A program made the translations under genes and the position numbers. From NCBI RefSeq assembly GCF_014644535.1, contig NZ_BMKW01000021.1:314-60264 (forward strand): DNA of 59,951 nucleotides. Direction: 5' to 3'. Numbering within the stretch: position 1 is the first letter of the stretch; each line of letters starts with the position of its first letter. This stretch comes from Neoroseomonas lacus. GTDB taxonomy: Bacteria; Pseudomonadota; Alphaproteobacteria; Acetobacterales; Acetobacteraceae. The notes beneath the pieces were generated by a model. It made no database searches and had not been told where the DNA came from. It was given only the letters and a program-made list of their open reading frames with translations. This document shows positions 42,413 to 51,016 of the stretch, in pieces.

Positions 42413-44758
42413 ATGAAGTCGTCAGTCTCGCCGCTCCACCGTATCGCCTTCCTCGGCAATCATCCCCCACGGATGTGCGGCCTCGCCACCTTCACGGGCG
42501 ACCTGCGTAGTGCTGTCGCCGGCGCGCTACCCGACGCCGAGTGCTTCGTCCTGGCGATGACGGAGTCGGGTGCCAGCCACGCCTATCCGCCGGAGGTCTG
42601 GCTGCAGATCCCAGAGCACGACACGCGCGCCTATTGCCGCGCCGCTGAATTCCTCGGCGAGGTGAACGCCGATATTCTTTGTGTCCAGCACGAGTACGGC
42701 ATCTTCGGCGATCGCGATGGGGAACGGGTGCTGACCCTGCTCGAAGGTGCCGCGATGCCGGTGGTGGCGACGCTGCACACCGTCCTGGACCACCCCACGC
42801 GCGGCCAGTTCCGCGTGATGGAGGAAGTGATCCGTCACGCCGGGCGGCTTGTGGTGATGACCGAGCGATCGCAGCGTATCCTCACGAGCGTTCACAACGT
42901 CCGCGCCGACCGCATCACCGTGATACCGCACGGGATCCCGGATATGCCGGCCGAGACGCCGCCCACCGGACACAAGGCCGAGTTCGACGCCGTCGGGCGG
43001 ACAGTGCTGCTCACATTCGGGCTGCTGTCGCCTGGCAAGGGGATCGAGCAGGCCATTCGCGCCATGCCTGCGATCGTCGCGCGCCGACCGGATGCACTTT
43101 ATCTCGTCGTCGGCGCCACCCATCCGAATATCCTGCGACGGGACGGCGAAGCGCATCGCGACTCCCTCAAGCGCCTCGCGGCGGAACTCGGTGTCAGCGA
43201 CCATGTGCGTTTCCTCGACCGCTTCGTCGACTTGCCGACGCTGACACGCGCCATTGCCGCCGCGGATATCTACCTCACCCCGTATCTGAATGAGGCGCAG
43301 AGCGTCTCGGGAACACTCGCCTACAGTTTCGGGATGGGCAAGGCGGTGGTCTCGACACCCTATTGGCATGCAGCGGAACTGTTGGCGGAGGGGCGCGGCG
43401 TGTTGGTGCCCTTCACCGATCCGCCGGCGATTGCCGCCGCGGTGGTGGGCCTGCTCGCCGACCCTGACCGGCTGCGGGCGATGCGTGAGACGGCCTATAC
43501 GCTTGGACACGACATGCGGTGGTCGCGCATCGGCGAGCGATATCGGGCGGTCTTCGACCAGGCGCGGCTGGAAGCGACGCGTCGCGCAAGGCCGCAACAG
43601 CTCAAGGCGACTGCGAAGGCGGGGGGTGCCGGCGTCGTCGCATCGCTGCGGCGGGGTGTCTCATCGCAGGGTGGCATCGTCCCGCCGGTGAACCTTGCGC
43701 ATCTCGGGCAGCTGCTGGATGCCACCGGCCTCGCCCAGCACGCGACGTTGGCGATCATCAACCGCGCACATGGCTATTGTGTCGACGACAATGCCCGCGG
43801 GTTGATCCTCGCCACGCAATTGACCGCCGGCCGCGCGGCGCCGTCGCCCGCGGGTGATCTGTTCGGGATCACGGCAGCCTTCGTGCAGCACGCCTGGGAT
43901 GCGGCGGCCGGACGGTTCCGCAACTTCATGGCTTATGACCGACGCTGGCTGGAAGCCGCCGGCTCCGACGACAGCCACGGTCGCGCCGTCTGGGCGATCG
44001 GCACCGTGGCCGCGAAGGCCGCCGACGCGTCGCATCGCGCCTGGGCTTATGGCCTGCTGGAACGGGCCGCGCCGCCCGTGCTCGCGCTGACCTCCCAGCG
44101 CGCCTGGGCCTTCGCCCTGTTGGGCATTGTCGAATCCCTCGCCGCACGACCGGAGGATTTGCGCCTGGCTCGGCTACGGACGGCCCTTGCGGAACGACTC
44201 TACGATCACCTGCGCGGTAATCGACGCCCAGGCTGGACCTGGTTCGAGGAGGTCGTCTCCTACGATAATGCCCGCCTGCCGCAGGCGCTGATCGCCGCTG
44301 GCCATCAGGCCGGGCGGCCGGAATGGGTCGCGCTCGGCATCGAGGCGCTTGACTGGCTCTGTCAGGCCCAGACCGCGGAGGCCGGGCATTTCCGCCCGAT
44401 CGGCTCCGAGGGCTTTTGGCGTCGAGATGGCGAACGCGCGGTCTTCGACCAGCAGCCACTCGAGGCCGCCGCGACCATCAGTGCGTGCCTCGAAGCCTGG
44501 CGCGTGACCGGCCATGACGTCTGGCTGACCGAGGCCCAGCGCGCCTTCTCCTGGTTCCTCGGCGACAATGATCTCGGGCAGCCATTGTATGACGCACGTA
44601 CCGGTGGATGCTGTGACGGGTTGTTGTGTGACCGTGTGAACGGAAACCAGGGTGCAGAATCGACGCTCGCCTTCCTGATGGCCTCGACCGAGCTTCGCGC
44701 TGCACTGACTGCAACGTCACTCAATCTTGCTGACGGCTTCGTGCAGGTCGCCGAGTGA
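42413..44758 (+). CDS. GT4 glycosyltransferase fused to an alpha/alpha-toroid domain
   Basis: A 781-residue protein. Residues 1-390 are a GT-B glycosyltransferase of family 4: GNHPPRMCGLATFTGDL, VQHEYGIFG, TFGLLSPGKGIEQAI and the donor site TPYLNEAQSVSGTLAYSFGMGKAVVST. Residues 430-780 are a helical toroid with INRAHGYCVDDNARGL, SHGRAVWAIG and WFEEVVSYDNARLPQALI, like glycan-processing catalytic toroids. It thus combines sugar transfer with a second, possibly hydrolytic, domain. The stop overlaps the GH130 start (GTGA). The sugar is probably mannose given its neighbours, which is inference. Confidence 0.85.
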   Translation: MKSSVSPLHRIAFLGNHPPRMCGLATFTGDLRSAVAGALPDAECFVLAMTESGASHAYPPEVWLQIPEHDTRAYCRAAEFLGEVNADILCVQHEYGIFGDRDGERVLTLLEGAAMPVVATLHTVLDHPTRGQFRVMEEVIRHAGRLVVMTERSQRILTSVHNVRADRITVIPHGIPDMPAETPPTGHKAEFDAVGRTVLLTFGLLSPGKGIEQAIRAMPAIVARRPDALYLVVGATHPNILRRDGEAHRDSLKRLAAELGVSDHVRFLDRFVDLPTLTRAIAAADIYLTPYLNEAQSVSGTLAYSFGMGKAVVSTPYWHAAELLAEGRGVLVPFTDPPAIAAAVVGLLADPDRLRAMRETAYTLGHDMRWSRIGERYRAVFDQARLEATRRARPQQLKATAKAGGAGVVASLRRGVSSQGGIVPPVNLAHLGQLLDATGLAQHATLAIINRAHGYCVDDNARGLILATQLTAGRAAPSPAGDLFGITAAFVQHAWDAAAGRFRNFMAYDRRWLEAAGSDDSHGRAVWAIGTVAAKAADASHRAWAYGLLERAAPPVLALTSQRAWAFALLGIVESLAARPEDLRLARLRTALAERLYDHLRGNRRPGWTWFEEVVSYDNARLPQALIAAGHQAGRPEWVALGIEALDWLCQAQTAEAGHFRPIGSEGFWRRDGERAVFDQQPLEAAATISACLEAWRVTGHDVWLTEAQRAFSWFLGDNDLGQPLYDARTGGCCDGLLCDRVNGNQGAESTLAFLMASTELRAALTATSLNLADGFVQVAE

Positions 44759-46050
44759 CCGACGGCTATGCCGGCCCGGTCAGGCTGCCGATCCTGATCG
44801 AACCCGACCCTGCCCGCGTCATCCTGCGCCCGTTTCTCTCCGCTCTTGATCCGCGGGACCTGCACCGGTCGGATCTGCTGCGCGCGACGCGTCTGATCGA
44901 CCGGATCCTCGCGATGGACGTGACGGCGGTCGAAGCGGAATTAGCGACAACGCTGCGCGATTTCGGCGCACGCCATACCGACCTTGCGACCACCTTCGCC
45001 GAGCGCTACGCGCAGATCCGTGACCTACTGGGTCTGGAGGAAGACCCGATCGAGGCGCGCCGATTGCTGATCGGAGCCTTCTTCAGCAACGAGTACAGCT
45101 TCCAATCGACCGCGCTGTTCAACCCGTCGATCGTCCCGCATCCGGACCAGACGGGGCTTGATGCGGATGAGCTGCGCTTCGTGATGAGTCTGCGTGCCAC
45201 CGGCGAGGGCCACATCAGTTCGATCTGCTTCTGCTCCGGCGTGGTCACCGGGGCGGGCGAGATCCGCCTTGATCCACCGGGCCGCTTCGCCACGACCCCA
45301 CGGCGCAGCACCGCGGCGCGGCTGGCCGATGCCTACGATGTGACCTTTCAACCCGGCACGGAGCTGGGCGAGCGCGTCATCTTTCCGATCACCCCGCAGC
45401 AACGAAACGGCATCGAGGATGCGCGCCTGGTCCACTTCGTCGAAGATGACGGTCGCCTTACCTACTTCGCCACCTACACCGCCTATTCCGGCCGGGAGAT
45501 CGCACCCGAGATGCTGCGGACCGACGATTTCCGACGCTTCTCTTTCATACCGCTGAGTGGGGATGCGGTCAGCAACAAGGGCATGGCGATGTTCCCGCGT
45601 CGCGTTGGTGGACGTTACGCGATGTTGGCGCGCTCGGATGGTGAGACGCTGCAGCTGGTCACGTCCGACGACCTACACGTCTGGAACGATGCGACGGAGA
45701 TCCTCTCCGCGGCGGAGCCCTGGGAATTCGTGCAGATCGGCAATTGCGGCAGCCCGATCGAACTGCCGGAAGGTTGGCTTGTCATCACCCATGGTGTGGG
45801 CCCGATGCGTCGCTACTGCATCGGCGCGGCGCTGCTGGACCTGAACGATCCGAGTCGGATGATCGCGCGGTTGCGCAAGCCTCTGCTCACGGCGATCGGG
45901 GGCGAGCGAAACGGCTATGTGCCGAACGTCGTCTATTCCTGCGGTTCGTTGGTGCACGCAGGAAGGTTGATCCTGCCCTACGCGACTTCAGATACCGCCA
46001 CGCGCTTTGCCGTGCTGCCCGTAGCGGATCTGCTCGGCGCGATGGGCTGA
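44755..46050 (+). CDS. GH130 family beta-mannoside phosphorylase-like protein
   Basis: A 431-residue five-bladed beta-propeller enzyme of glycoside hydrolase family 130. Family marks include NEYSFQSTALFNPSIVPHP, NGIEDARLVHF, NKGMAMFPRRVGGRYAML, WEFVQIGNCGSPIELPEGWLVITHG and the late LPYATSDTATRFA. Most GH130 enzymes phosphorolyse beta-1,2- or beta-1,4-mannosides to mannose 1-phosphate. The longer N-terminal region (1-100) places it away from the short classical forms. It is translationally coupled to the GT4 gene and convergent with a mannose-6-phosphate isomerase-like gene. Confidence 0.88.
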   Translation: MTDGYAGPVRLPILIEPDPARVILRPFLSALDPRDLHRSDLLRATRLIDRILAMDVTAVEAELATTLRDFGARHTDLATTFAERYAQIRDLLGLEEDPIEARRLLIGAFFSNEYSFQSTALFNPSIVPHPDQTGLDADELRFVMSLRATGEGHISSICFCSGVVTGAGEIRLDPPGRFATTPRRSTAARLADAYDVTFQPGTELGERVIFPITPQQRNGIEDARLVHFVEDDGRLTYFATYTAYSGREIAPEMLRTDDFRRFSFIPLSGDAVSNKGMAMFPRRVGGRYAMLARSDGETLQLVTSDDLHVWNDATEILSAAEPWEFVQIGNCGSPIELPEGWLVITHGVGPMRRYCIGAALLDLNDPSRMIARLRKPLLTAIGGERNGYVPNVVYSCGSLVHAGRLILPYATSDTATRFAVLPVADLLGAMG

Positions 46051-46054
46051 GGGC

Positions 46055-46966
46055 TCAGCTCATCGCGAGGCATGGGCTTGGGCCGAGGCCACTATGGAGT
46101 ACCGCGACTGCCGCGCCGGCGATGCCGACGGGGTCGCCCATCGCCGGAACGAGCACGGCGGAACCCCGCGCCAGGGCGCGGCCATCCACCGTGGCGCCGT
46201 CTGCGAGCGGCACGACGATATGCTCGCGACTCCCGTCCGATCGCAGCGTGAAGCCGTTTTCGGACTCAATTCGCTCCAGCACGAAGCGCGGCGCGACAGC
46301 CAGGATCTGTCGCGTAGCCATCGTCGCGGTGCCGATGACAACGCGGGAGCTGCGGAGATCGGCGACCGACAATGCCTCATCGATCTGCAACGGACGCGGC
46401 CGTCCGTAATCGAAAAGGCGGTAGGTCACATCGATCGGATCCTGCACCTCCAGCAGCACCAGGCCGGCGCCTATCGCGTGCACCGTGCCGGCTGGGACGA
46501 ATAACGTCTCGCCGGTGCGCACTGCGTGCCGACGCATCAGCGAGAGCACAGTCCCATCTGCTGATGTCGCGCGAAGCATGCGTGCGGTAACTGGCTGGTG
46601 GAAACCGATCCAGACCTGGGCATCGGATGTCGCTTCCAGGACGTGCCAGGCCTCATCCTTGCCGGATGCGAGCACGCCTGACGCATGGGCCGCGACGTCC
46701 GTCGGGTGCACCTGCACCGATAGCGGCGCCGAGGTGAAGAGCAACTTGGCTAGCAAGGGCGGCGCGGTGCGAGCCGGCTGGTCGCGCGCCAGCAGGGCAC
46801 CGAGAGTGCCGCCGGTCTCGACCTCGCAGTTCACGTCGGTCAGCCATGCTTCCCCGATCGGTCCGTGGACACCGATGCGAGAAACGCTGACCCAGCCCCC
46901 CAGATCTCTACGGCCCCAGATCCTTTCGGCAAGTCGTGGTGCGATCCACACTGGCGTTTGCCTCAT
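46055..46966 (-). CDS. class I mannose-6-phosphate isomerase-like protein
   Basis: A 303-residue cupin metal enzyme. The zinc site is VQVHPTD (Gln, His) with Glu in the KDEAWHVLEA strand, and the late His lies in VPAGTVHAIG with LLEVQDPIDVTYRLFDYGR. It should interconvert mannose 6-phosphate and fructose 6-phosphate, supplying or draining mannose for the adjacent GT4/GH130 pair. It is convergent with the GH130 gene with only 4 bases between stops. The ATG at 46966 (MRQTPVW) is favoured over the longer frame from 46996. Confidence 0.85.
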   Translation of the reverse strand: MRQTPVWIAPRLAERIWGRRDLGGWVSVSRIGVHGPIGEAWLTDVNCEVETGGTLGALLARDQPARTAPPLLAKLLFTSAPLSVQVHPTDVAAHASGVLASGKDEAWHVLEATSDAQVWIGFHQPVTARMLRATSADGTVLSLMRRHAVRTGETLFVPAGTVHAIGAGLVLLEVQDPIDVTYRLFDYGRPRPLQIDEALSVADLRSSRVVIGTATMATRQILAVAPRFVLERIESENGFTLRSDGSREHIVVPLADGATVDGRALARGSAVLVPAMGDPVGIAGAAVAVLHSGLGPSPCLAMS

Positions 46967-47450
46967 TAGACCCGGCTCCCTTTGGGTGTGGACCAATATG
47001 GTGGGTAGCCGGCTGCATGTTCGGCCGGCAACGCGTCATTAGAAGCCCGTGGGCGGATATGCGGCTGAAGCAGTGTGTCGGGCATTCTGAGCCTCCGAGC
47101 CTGCACGCGGGAAGGCGCCGGGTGGTGACTGAGGATCCCGGCCTTCAGTGGGGCCAGGACACGACCGCAGCAGCCGAAGCCAGCGTGCGGCTCATCGGCT
47201 AGCCTTGGCTAGTGGATCGGCTCTGCTGCGAGGGAATCAAGGGATATGACGCCGTCGCGTGTGCGATGCCGATGCGCGGTGTGCCGACGCCGAGCGGCGC
47301 TGCAGCATGGACCCACATCACAGTGGCGCGGCTACTTTCTAAGGCGAGTACCGTATCCGGCCGAGTTGGCACGCTGTTGGTCGGCAATCCAAGCACGAGG
47401 GGCGGACGCCTCGACCCGCCCCCTCGAAACTCCCGGATGTCCCGCCGACA
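46967..47450. other. intergenic stretch with no supported gene
   Basis: Nearly 500 bases between the isomerase gene and mobile-element remains. The open frame from 47212 runs into unrelated fragments and is not one gene. No tRNA, integration site or promoter was recognised. Confidence 0.35.
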
Positions 47451-47490
47451 ATCAGAAGTTCATGCCGCCCATCCCCCCATGCCACCGCCA
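47451..47490 (-). pseudogene. groEL-like 3' tail fragment
   Basis: On the minus strand the DNA reads PGGGMGG, then after one missing base MGGMNF and a stop, the Gly-Gly-Met tail that ends GroEL chaperonins. Only about 40 bases are recognisable and nothing upstream resembles GroEL. It is read as a scar carried with, or left by, a mobile element. Low-complexity chance similarity is the alternative. Confidence 0.4.
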
Positions 47491-47520
47491 GGCGCGCGGC
47501 CAGCTGCAGCGGAACCCGAA

Positions 47521-47828
47521 ATGAGGCCGTCGAGGCTCAGCCTGCCGTTCCAGCAGTGGCCGGAGGTCGACCGCCGCCTTTGGGAAACGCGGAAGGCAGC
47601 CTCGCCTAGTCTGTTCGGCCCCGACCGGCTCTCCCGACGGTTTCGGCCCGCGTCACCGGGCAAGACCCGCCGGGACTATTGCATGTGGCTTGGCTTCCTG
47701 TCGCGCCGCGGCGAGCTCGATCCCACAGCGCTGCCGGCAGCCCGCGCAGGCGCCCTTCAGTGGTTGCGTTCCGGTTTTCGCGCTGGCGCTGCTCCTCGAC
47801 ATAAGCGTCGAGCCGTGCCGGTGTCGCG
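47521..47828 (+). pseudogene. tyrosine-integrase N-terminal remnant with internal inversion
   Basis: Plus-strand residues from 47521 (LPFQQWPEVDRRLWETR...YCMWLGFLSRRGELDPTALPAAR) match the N-terminal domain of a tyrosine recombinase. The expected continuation, TPARLDAYVEEQRQRE then NATTEGRLRGLPAAL, is present but on the minus strand (about 47827 down to 47731). The switch is at the self-complementary CTGCCGGCAG (47731-47740). No catalytic domain follows. It is not functional. Confidence 0.65.
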
Positions 47829-47904
47829 GATTGCGTCGATCTCGGCACTGGCGATCGGAAGAATATCGTCAAGGAATTTGATCGCTGGGTGGTGCGCCTT
47901 CCTT

Positions 47905-48328
47905 GGGCCAAGCTACATCGTCGGCGAGCTCGCCGATTGGCTCGCCGGCAACGGCATCCGGCACACTCGCGGCGTGTCGTGCCACCCGCAGACCCAGGGC
48001 AAGATTAAGCGCTGGCACCAGATCCTGAAGAACCGCATTCCGCTCGAGAATCACTACCTGCCCGGCGTGCTCGAAGCCCAGGTCGCCGCTTTCGTCGAGC
48101 ACTACAACCACCGCCGCGCCCACGAGAGCCTGCAGAACCTCACTCCGGCCGATGTCTACTTCGGCCGCGGCACCGTCATCCTGCGCGAGCGGGACCGCAT
48201 CAAGCGTCAGACCATCCAACGCCGCCGCTTGCTGCACCAACAGCAGGCCGCGTAACCTTCAACCAAGGTGAGCCAGACACTCCAATCCTGAGCACGCTCC
48301 ACCGTCTCAAATCATCCGACGACGGACA
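47905..48328 (+). mobile_element. IS3-family transposase 3' fragment and right end
   Basis: Encodes the last 116 residues of an IS3-family OrfB (GPSYIVGELADWLAGNGI...HPQTQGKIKRWHQ...EHYNHRRAHESL...TPADVYFGRG), ending at 48255. The catalytic Glu of the DDE triad, normally in GKIERWH, is Lys here. The 5' part of the element is missing. After the stop, CAAATCATCCGACGACGGACA (48308-48328) ends in ACA, which fits an IS3 right terminal repeat. It is dead as a transposase. Confidence 0.8.
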
Positions 48329-48498
48329 CCGGGCATCGAATTCGTCGCGCATCTCATGACCGTGCTCAAGGCCGGCGGGACGTTTCCGAACGAGCACGAC
48401 GCCACCGCTGGACGTCTCGTCGATGCGATGTCCTCGTGTGCGGATAACGAAGATATGGGGGGAGTTCTCTCCCCCGTTCTTGCTTCTTTCGCCTTGCG
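48329..48498. other. short stretch after the IS remnant
   Basis: No supported gene. One plus-strand stretch reads EFVAHLMTVLKAGGT, faintly like a DNA methyltransferase motif region, but it is too short to call. The stem-loop at 48458-48475 is listed separately. Confidence 0.3.
48458..48475 (-). terminator. stem-loop downstream of the LpxR-like gene
   Basis: GGGGGAG and CTCCCCC pair around TTCT, 24 bases after the stop of the minus-strand LpxR-like gene. No T run follows on that strand, so confidence is low. Confidence 0.35.
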
Positions 48499-49503
48499 TC
48501 AAAACCTGACCGACATGTTCAGCGACCCGAACTGCTGCATTCCGCCGCGCTGCCCGTAGAATTCCTCGGTCCGCCAGACCTGCGTGTAGGAGAAGCGCAC
48601 CCCCTGCCACATCACCGCGATGCCTGCCTGCAGATCCGCCACCAGCGGCCGGCTGTCGACGCTGCGGCTTTCCGACCAGGTGTTGCCGTCGAGCAGGACG
48701 TCGCGTGCCACCGCGCGCCCTTCGGCGCCGCCGAAGATGTACCAGCCGAAGCTGTCGCCCTGCGGCTGGAAGAAGGCGCTGCCGGCGAGTGCGGGGCGGA
48801 TGCGGGGCGGGCCGAAATCGGCGTCGAGGTTGCGCCCAACCCGCAACAGCGCGCCGCCGGCGACATAGGTGGCGAGATTGCCGATGCTGACCGTCGCGGA
48901 GGGCAACAGTTCGAGCCCGAGATGCTCGTCCCCGGCAAGGCGCACCCGCCATTTGCGGTCGAGGATCAGTGCCACCACCGGCTCATCGTTGAGCTGATAG
49001 TCCCAACCATTCGACGGCTCCACGCCGATCGCCGCGTGGAAGCTGTTCTGGACGAACTTGCCGCCGGCCGACGGCCCGACCATGCCCGCCTGCAATTCGA
49101 GTACCGACAGCGAGGTGTCGGTCACCCGCGACAGGGACAGCGCCCCATAGAGCAGCCCGGCATAGGGCCGGTCATTCGGGTCGGGGTTGGTTGCCTGGGT
49201 ATCGGTGGGGGTGAAGATGGATTGGCCGAGGGCGAGGCCCCAGCGCAGCCGGCCCGGCCCCTGGATGAAGTCGAGTTGGCGGTCGAGCCAGGCAAGCGGT
49301 GCCGGCAGGTCGGCCGAGGGCGACCGCCAGGTCAGCAGCAGCCCGTTGGTGTAGTTCCGGTCGGTGCCGTTGAGCGTGTCGTTCTCGACCGAAAAGCCGA
49401 GGGTGCCGGCCATGTCGGGCGGCGGGGCGGCGGTCTGGGCGGCGAGCGGTGACGCCATCATCGAGGCGACCGCGCCTACCCATAGAGCCTTGCTTTGTAT
49501 CAT
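48499..49503 (-). CDS. LpxR-like lipid A deacylase family (DUF2219) outer-membrane protein
   Basis: A 334-residue exported beta-barrel protein. The signal MIQSKALWVGAVASMMASPLAAQ is followed by FSVENDTLNGTDRNYTNGL, the conserved LpxR opening with catalytic-region Asn/Asp residues, then NDRPYAGLLYG and GWDYQLNDEPVVAL, ending in SLNMSVRF with the terminal Phe typical of outer-membrane barrels. LpxR removes the 3'-acyloxyacyl group of lipid A in Salmonella; the same reaction here is inferred. The ATG at 49503 has AGAGGTAG upstream. Confidence 0.87.
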   Translation of the reverse strand: MIQSKALWVGAVASMMASPLAAQTAAPPPDMAGTLGFSVENDTLNGTDRNYTNGLLLTWRSPSADLPAPLAWLDRQLDFIQGPGRLRWGLALGQSIFTPTDTQATNPDPNDRPYAGLLYGALSLSRVTDTSLSVLELQAGMVGPSAGGKFVQNSFHAAIGVEPSNGWDYQLNDEPVVALILDRKWRVRLAGDEHLGLELLPSATVSIGNLATYVAGGALLRVGRNLDADFGPPRIRPALAGSAFFQPQGDSFGWYIFGGAEGRAVARDVLLDGNTWSESRSVDSRPLVADLQAGIAVMWQGVRFSYTQVWRTEEFYGQRGGMQQFGSLNMSVRF

Positions 49504-49731
49504 GCGGCTACCTCTGCCTGGGGGACATGCCCCTTCGTCATGCGCAGAACGCCTGACGGCTCCAAGGGTTGTCACGGAGCAGCATGATGCCGGGGGCATG
49601 CCGGCCAAAACACGGCCAAGTCGCGTCACGGGAGCGGCACGCCGCCAGGCCCCGGTGTCGGCAATCGAACGACGGTGCGGGACCGCGAGGGGCCCCGCCA
49701 GGGGTGTTCGAGCGCCGCCGCCCGATCCCCG

Positions 49732-51012
49732 TCAGGCCGGCGATCCGGCCTCCGCCTTCAAGACTTCGCCGGCCAGATAGAGGCTGCCGCACACCAGCAC
49801 CCGCCCCGGCCGCTCCTCCCGGGCGATCCGCGCCAGGGCCGCCGCCACCGTCGGCCCCGGCCGTGCCACGCCACCGCTGGCGGCGATGATCTCGTCCACG
49901 CTCATCGCCAGATGCTGGCCGGGTTCCGCCACCGCGGTCAGCGTCGTCGCGAAGGGGATCAGCGGCCGCAGGAACTCCCCGCTCGCCTTGCCCTTCTTCA
50001 TTCCGACGACGATGTGCAGCGGCCGGTCGGCCCAGGATGGCAGATGGGCGGCGAGTGCGATGCCCGCCCCGGCATTGTGCCCGCCATCGAGCCACAGCTC
50101 GAAACCCGGCGGCAGGGAGCGCGCCAGCTCACCGTCCAGCCGCTGCAGCCGCGCCGGCCATTCGGCGGAAGCGACCCCGCGCGCGATGGCCCCATCGGTC
50201 AACCACGCCGGGCTCCAGGCGCGCAGCGCGGCGATGGCGATGCCGGCATTCTCCGCCTGGTGCGGCCCGGGCAGGGCGGTCGGTGGCAGGGCGACCTCGC
50301 CCCGCGCATCGGCATAAAGCAGCCCGCCCGGCACCGGATCGCAGCGCCAGTCCCGCCCGCGTTCCAGCAACGGCGCACCGCGTTCGGCTGCGATGCGTTC
50401 GATCACCGCGCGCGCCTCAGGCGCCTGGAACCCTGTCGCACAGGGCACGCCCGGCTTGATGATGCCGGCCTTCTCGGTGGCGATGCCTGCCAGCGTATCG
50501 CCGAGGAAATCCATGTGGTCCATCGACACCGAGGTGATCGCCGTCGCCGCCGGCCTGGCCACCACATTGGTCGCGTCGTAGAGCCCGCCGAGGCCCACTT
50601 CCAACACCAGCACATCGGCCGGCACGCGGCTGAACAGCAACAACGCCGCGGCGGTGGTGATCTCGAACACGGTGATCGGCAGGCCGGCATTGGCCGCCTC
50701 GACCTCCTCCAGCGCCGCGCTCAGCACCTCATCCGTCACCAGCGTGCCGGCCAGCCGCACCCGTTCGTGGAAATGCACCAGATGCGGGGAGGTATAGACA
50801 TGCGCGCGCATCCCCGCCGCCTCGGTGATGGCGCGCAGCATCGCGCAGGTCGAGCCCTTGCCATTGGTGCCCGCCACATGAACCACCGGCGGCAGCCTGC
50901 GCTCGGGGTGGTCCAGCGCGGCCAGAGCGCGCTCCAGACGGTCGAGGCTGAGGTCGATCAGCTTGGGATGCAACGCATGCAGGCGCTCAACGATCGCCTC
51001 GGCACGGGACAT
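49732..51012 (-). CDS. folC: dihydrofolate synthase / folylpolyglutamate synthase
   Basis: Mur-ligase-fold ATP enzyme of 426 residues that adds glutamate to dihydropteroate and to folates. The ATP loop is VAGTNGKGSTCAMLRAI, with the ligase motif TSPHLVHFHERVRL, the VLEVGLGGLYDATN region and the C-terminal LWLDGGHNAGAG. It starts 4 bases after accD, the usual accD-folC pairing. In relatives the pair follows trpA, which is 43 kb away here on the other strand. Confidence 0.94.
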   Translation of the reverse strand: MSRAEAIVERLHALHPKLIDLSLDRLERALAALDHPERRLPPVVHVAGTNGKGSTCAMLRAITEAAGMRAHVYTSPHLVHFHERVRLAGTLVTDEVLSAALEEVEAANAGLPITVFEITTAAALLLFSRVPADVLVLEVGLGGLYDATNVVARPAATAITSVSMDHMDFLGDTLAGIATEKAGIIKPGVPCATGFQAPEARAVIERIAAERGAPLLERGRDWRCDPVPGGLLYADARGEVALPPTALPGPHQAENAGIAIAALRAWSPAWLTDGAIARGVASAEWPARLQRLDGELARSLPPGFELWLDGGHNAGAGIALAAHLPSWADRPLHIVVGMKKGKASGEFLRPLIPFATTLTAVAEPGQHLAMSVDEIIAASGGVARPGPTVAAALARIAREERPGRVLVCGSLYLAGEVLKAEAGSPA

Positions 51013-51016
51013 GCGC

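Noticed and set aside
47212..48255. A single 347-residue protein across the mobile-element region
   Set aside because: The frame joins an integrase N-terminus, an inverted piece and an IS3 tail; it is an accidental open frame, not one gene.
48329..48460. Fragment of a type I restriction methyltransferase (EFVAHLMTVLKAGGT)
   Set aside because: Only about 15 residues resemble the family and nothing flanking supports it.
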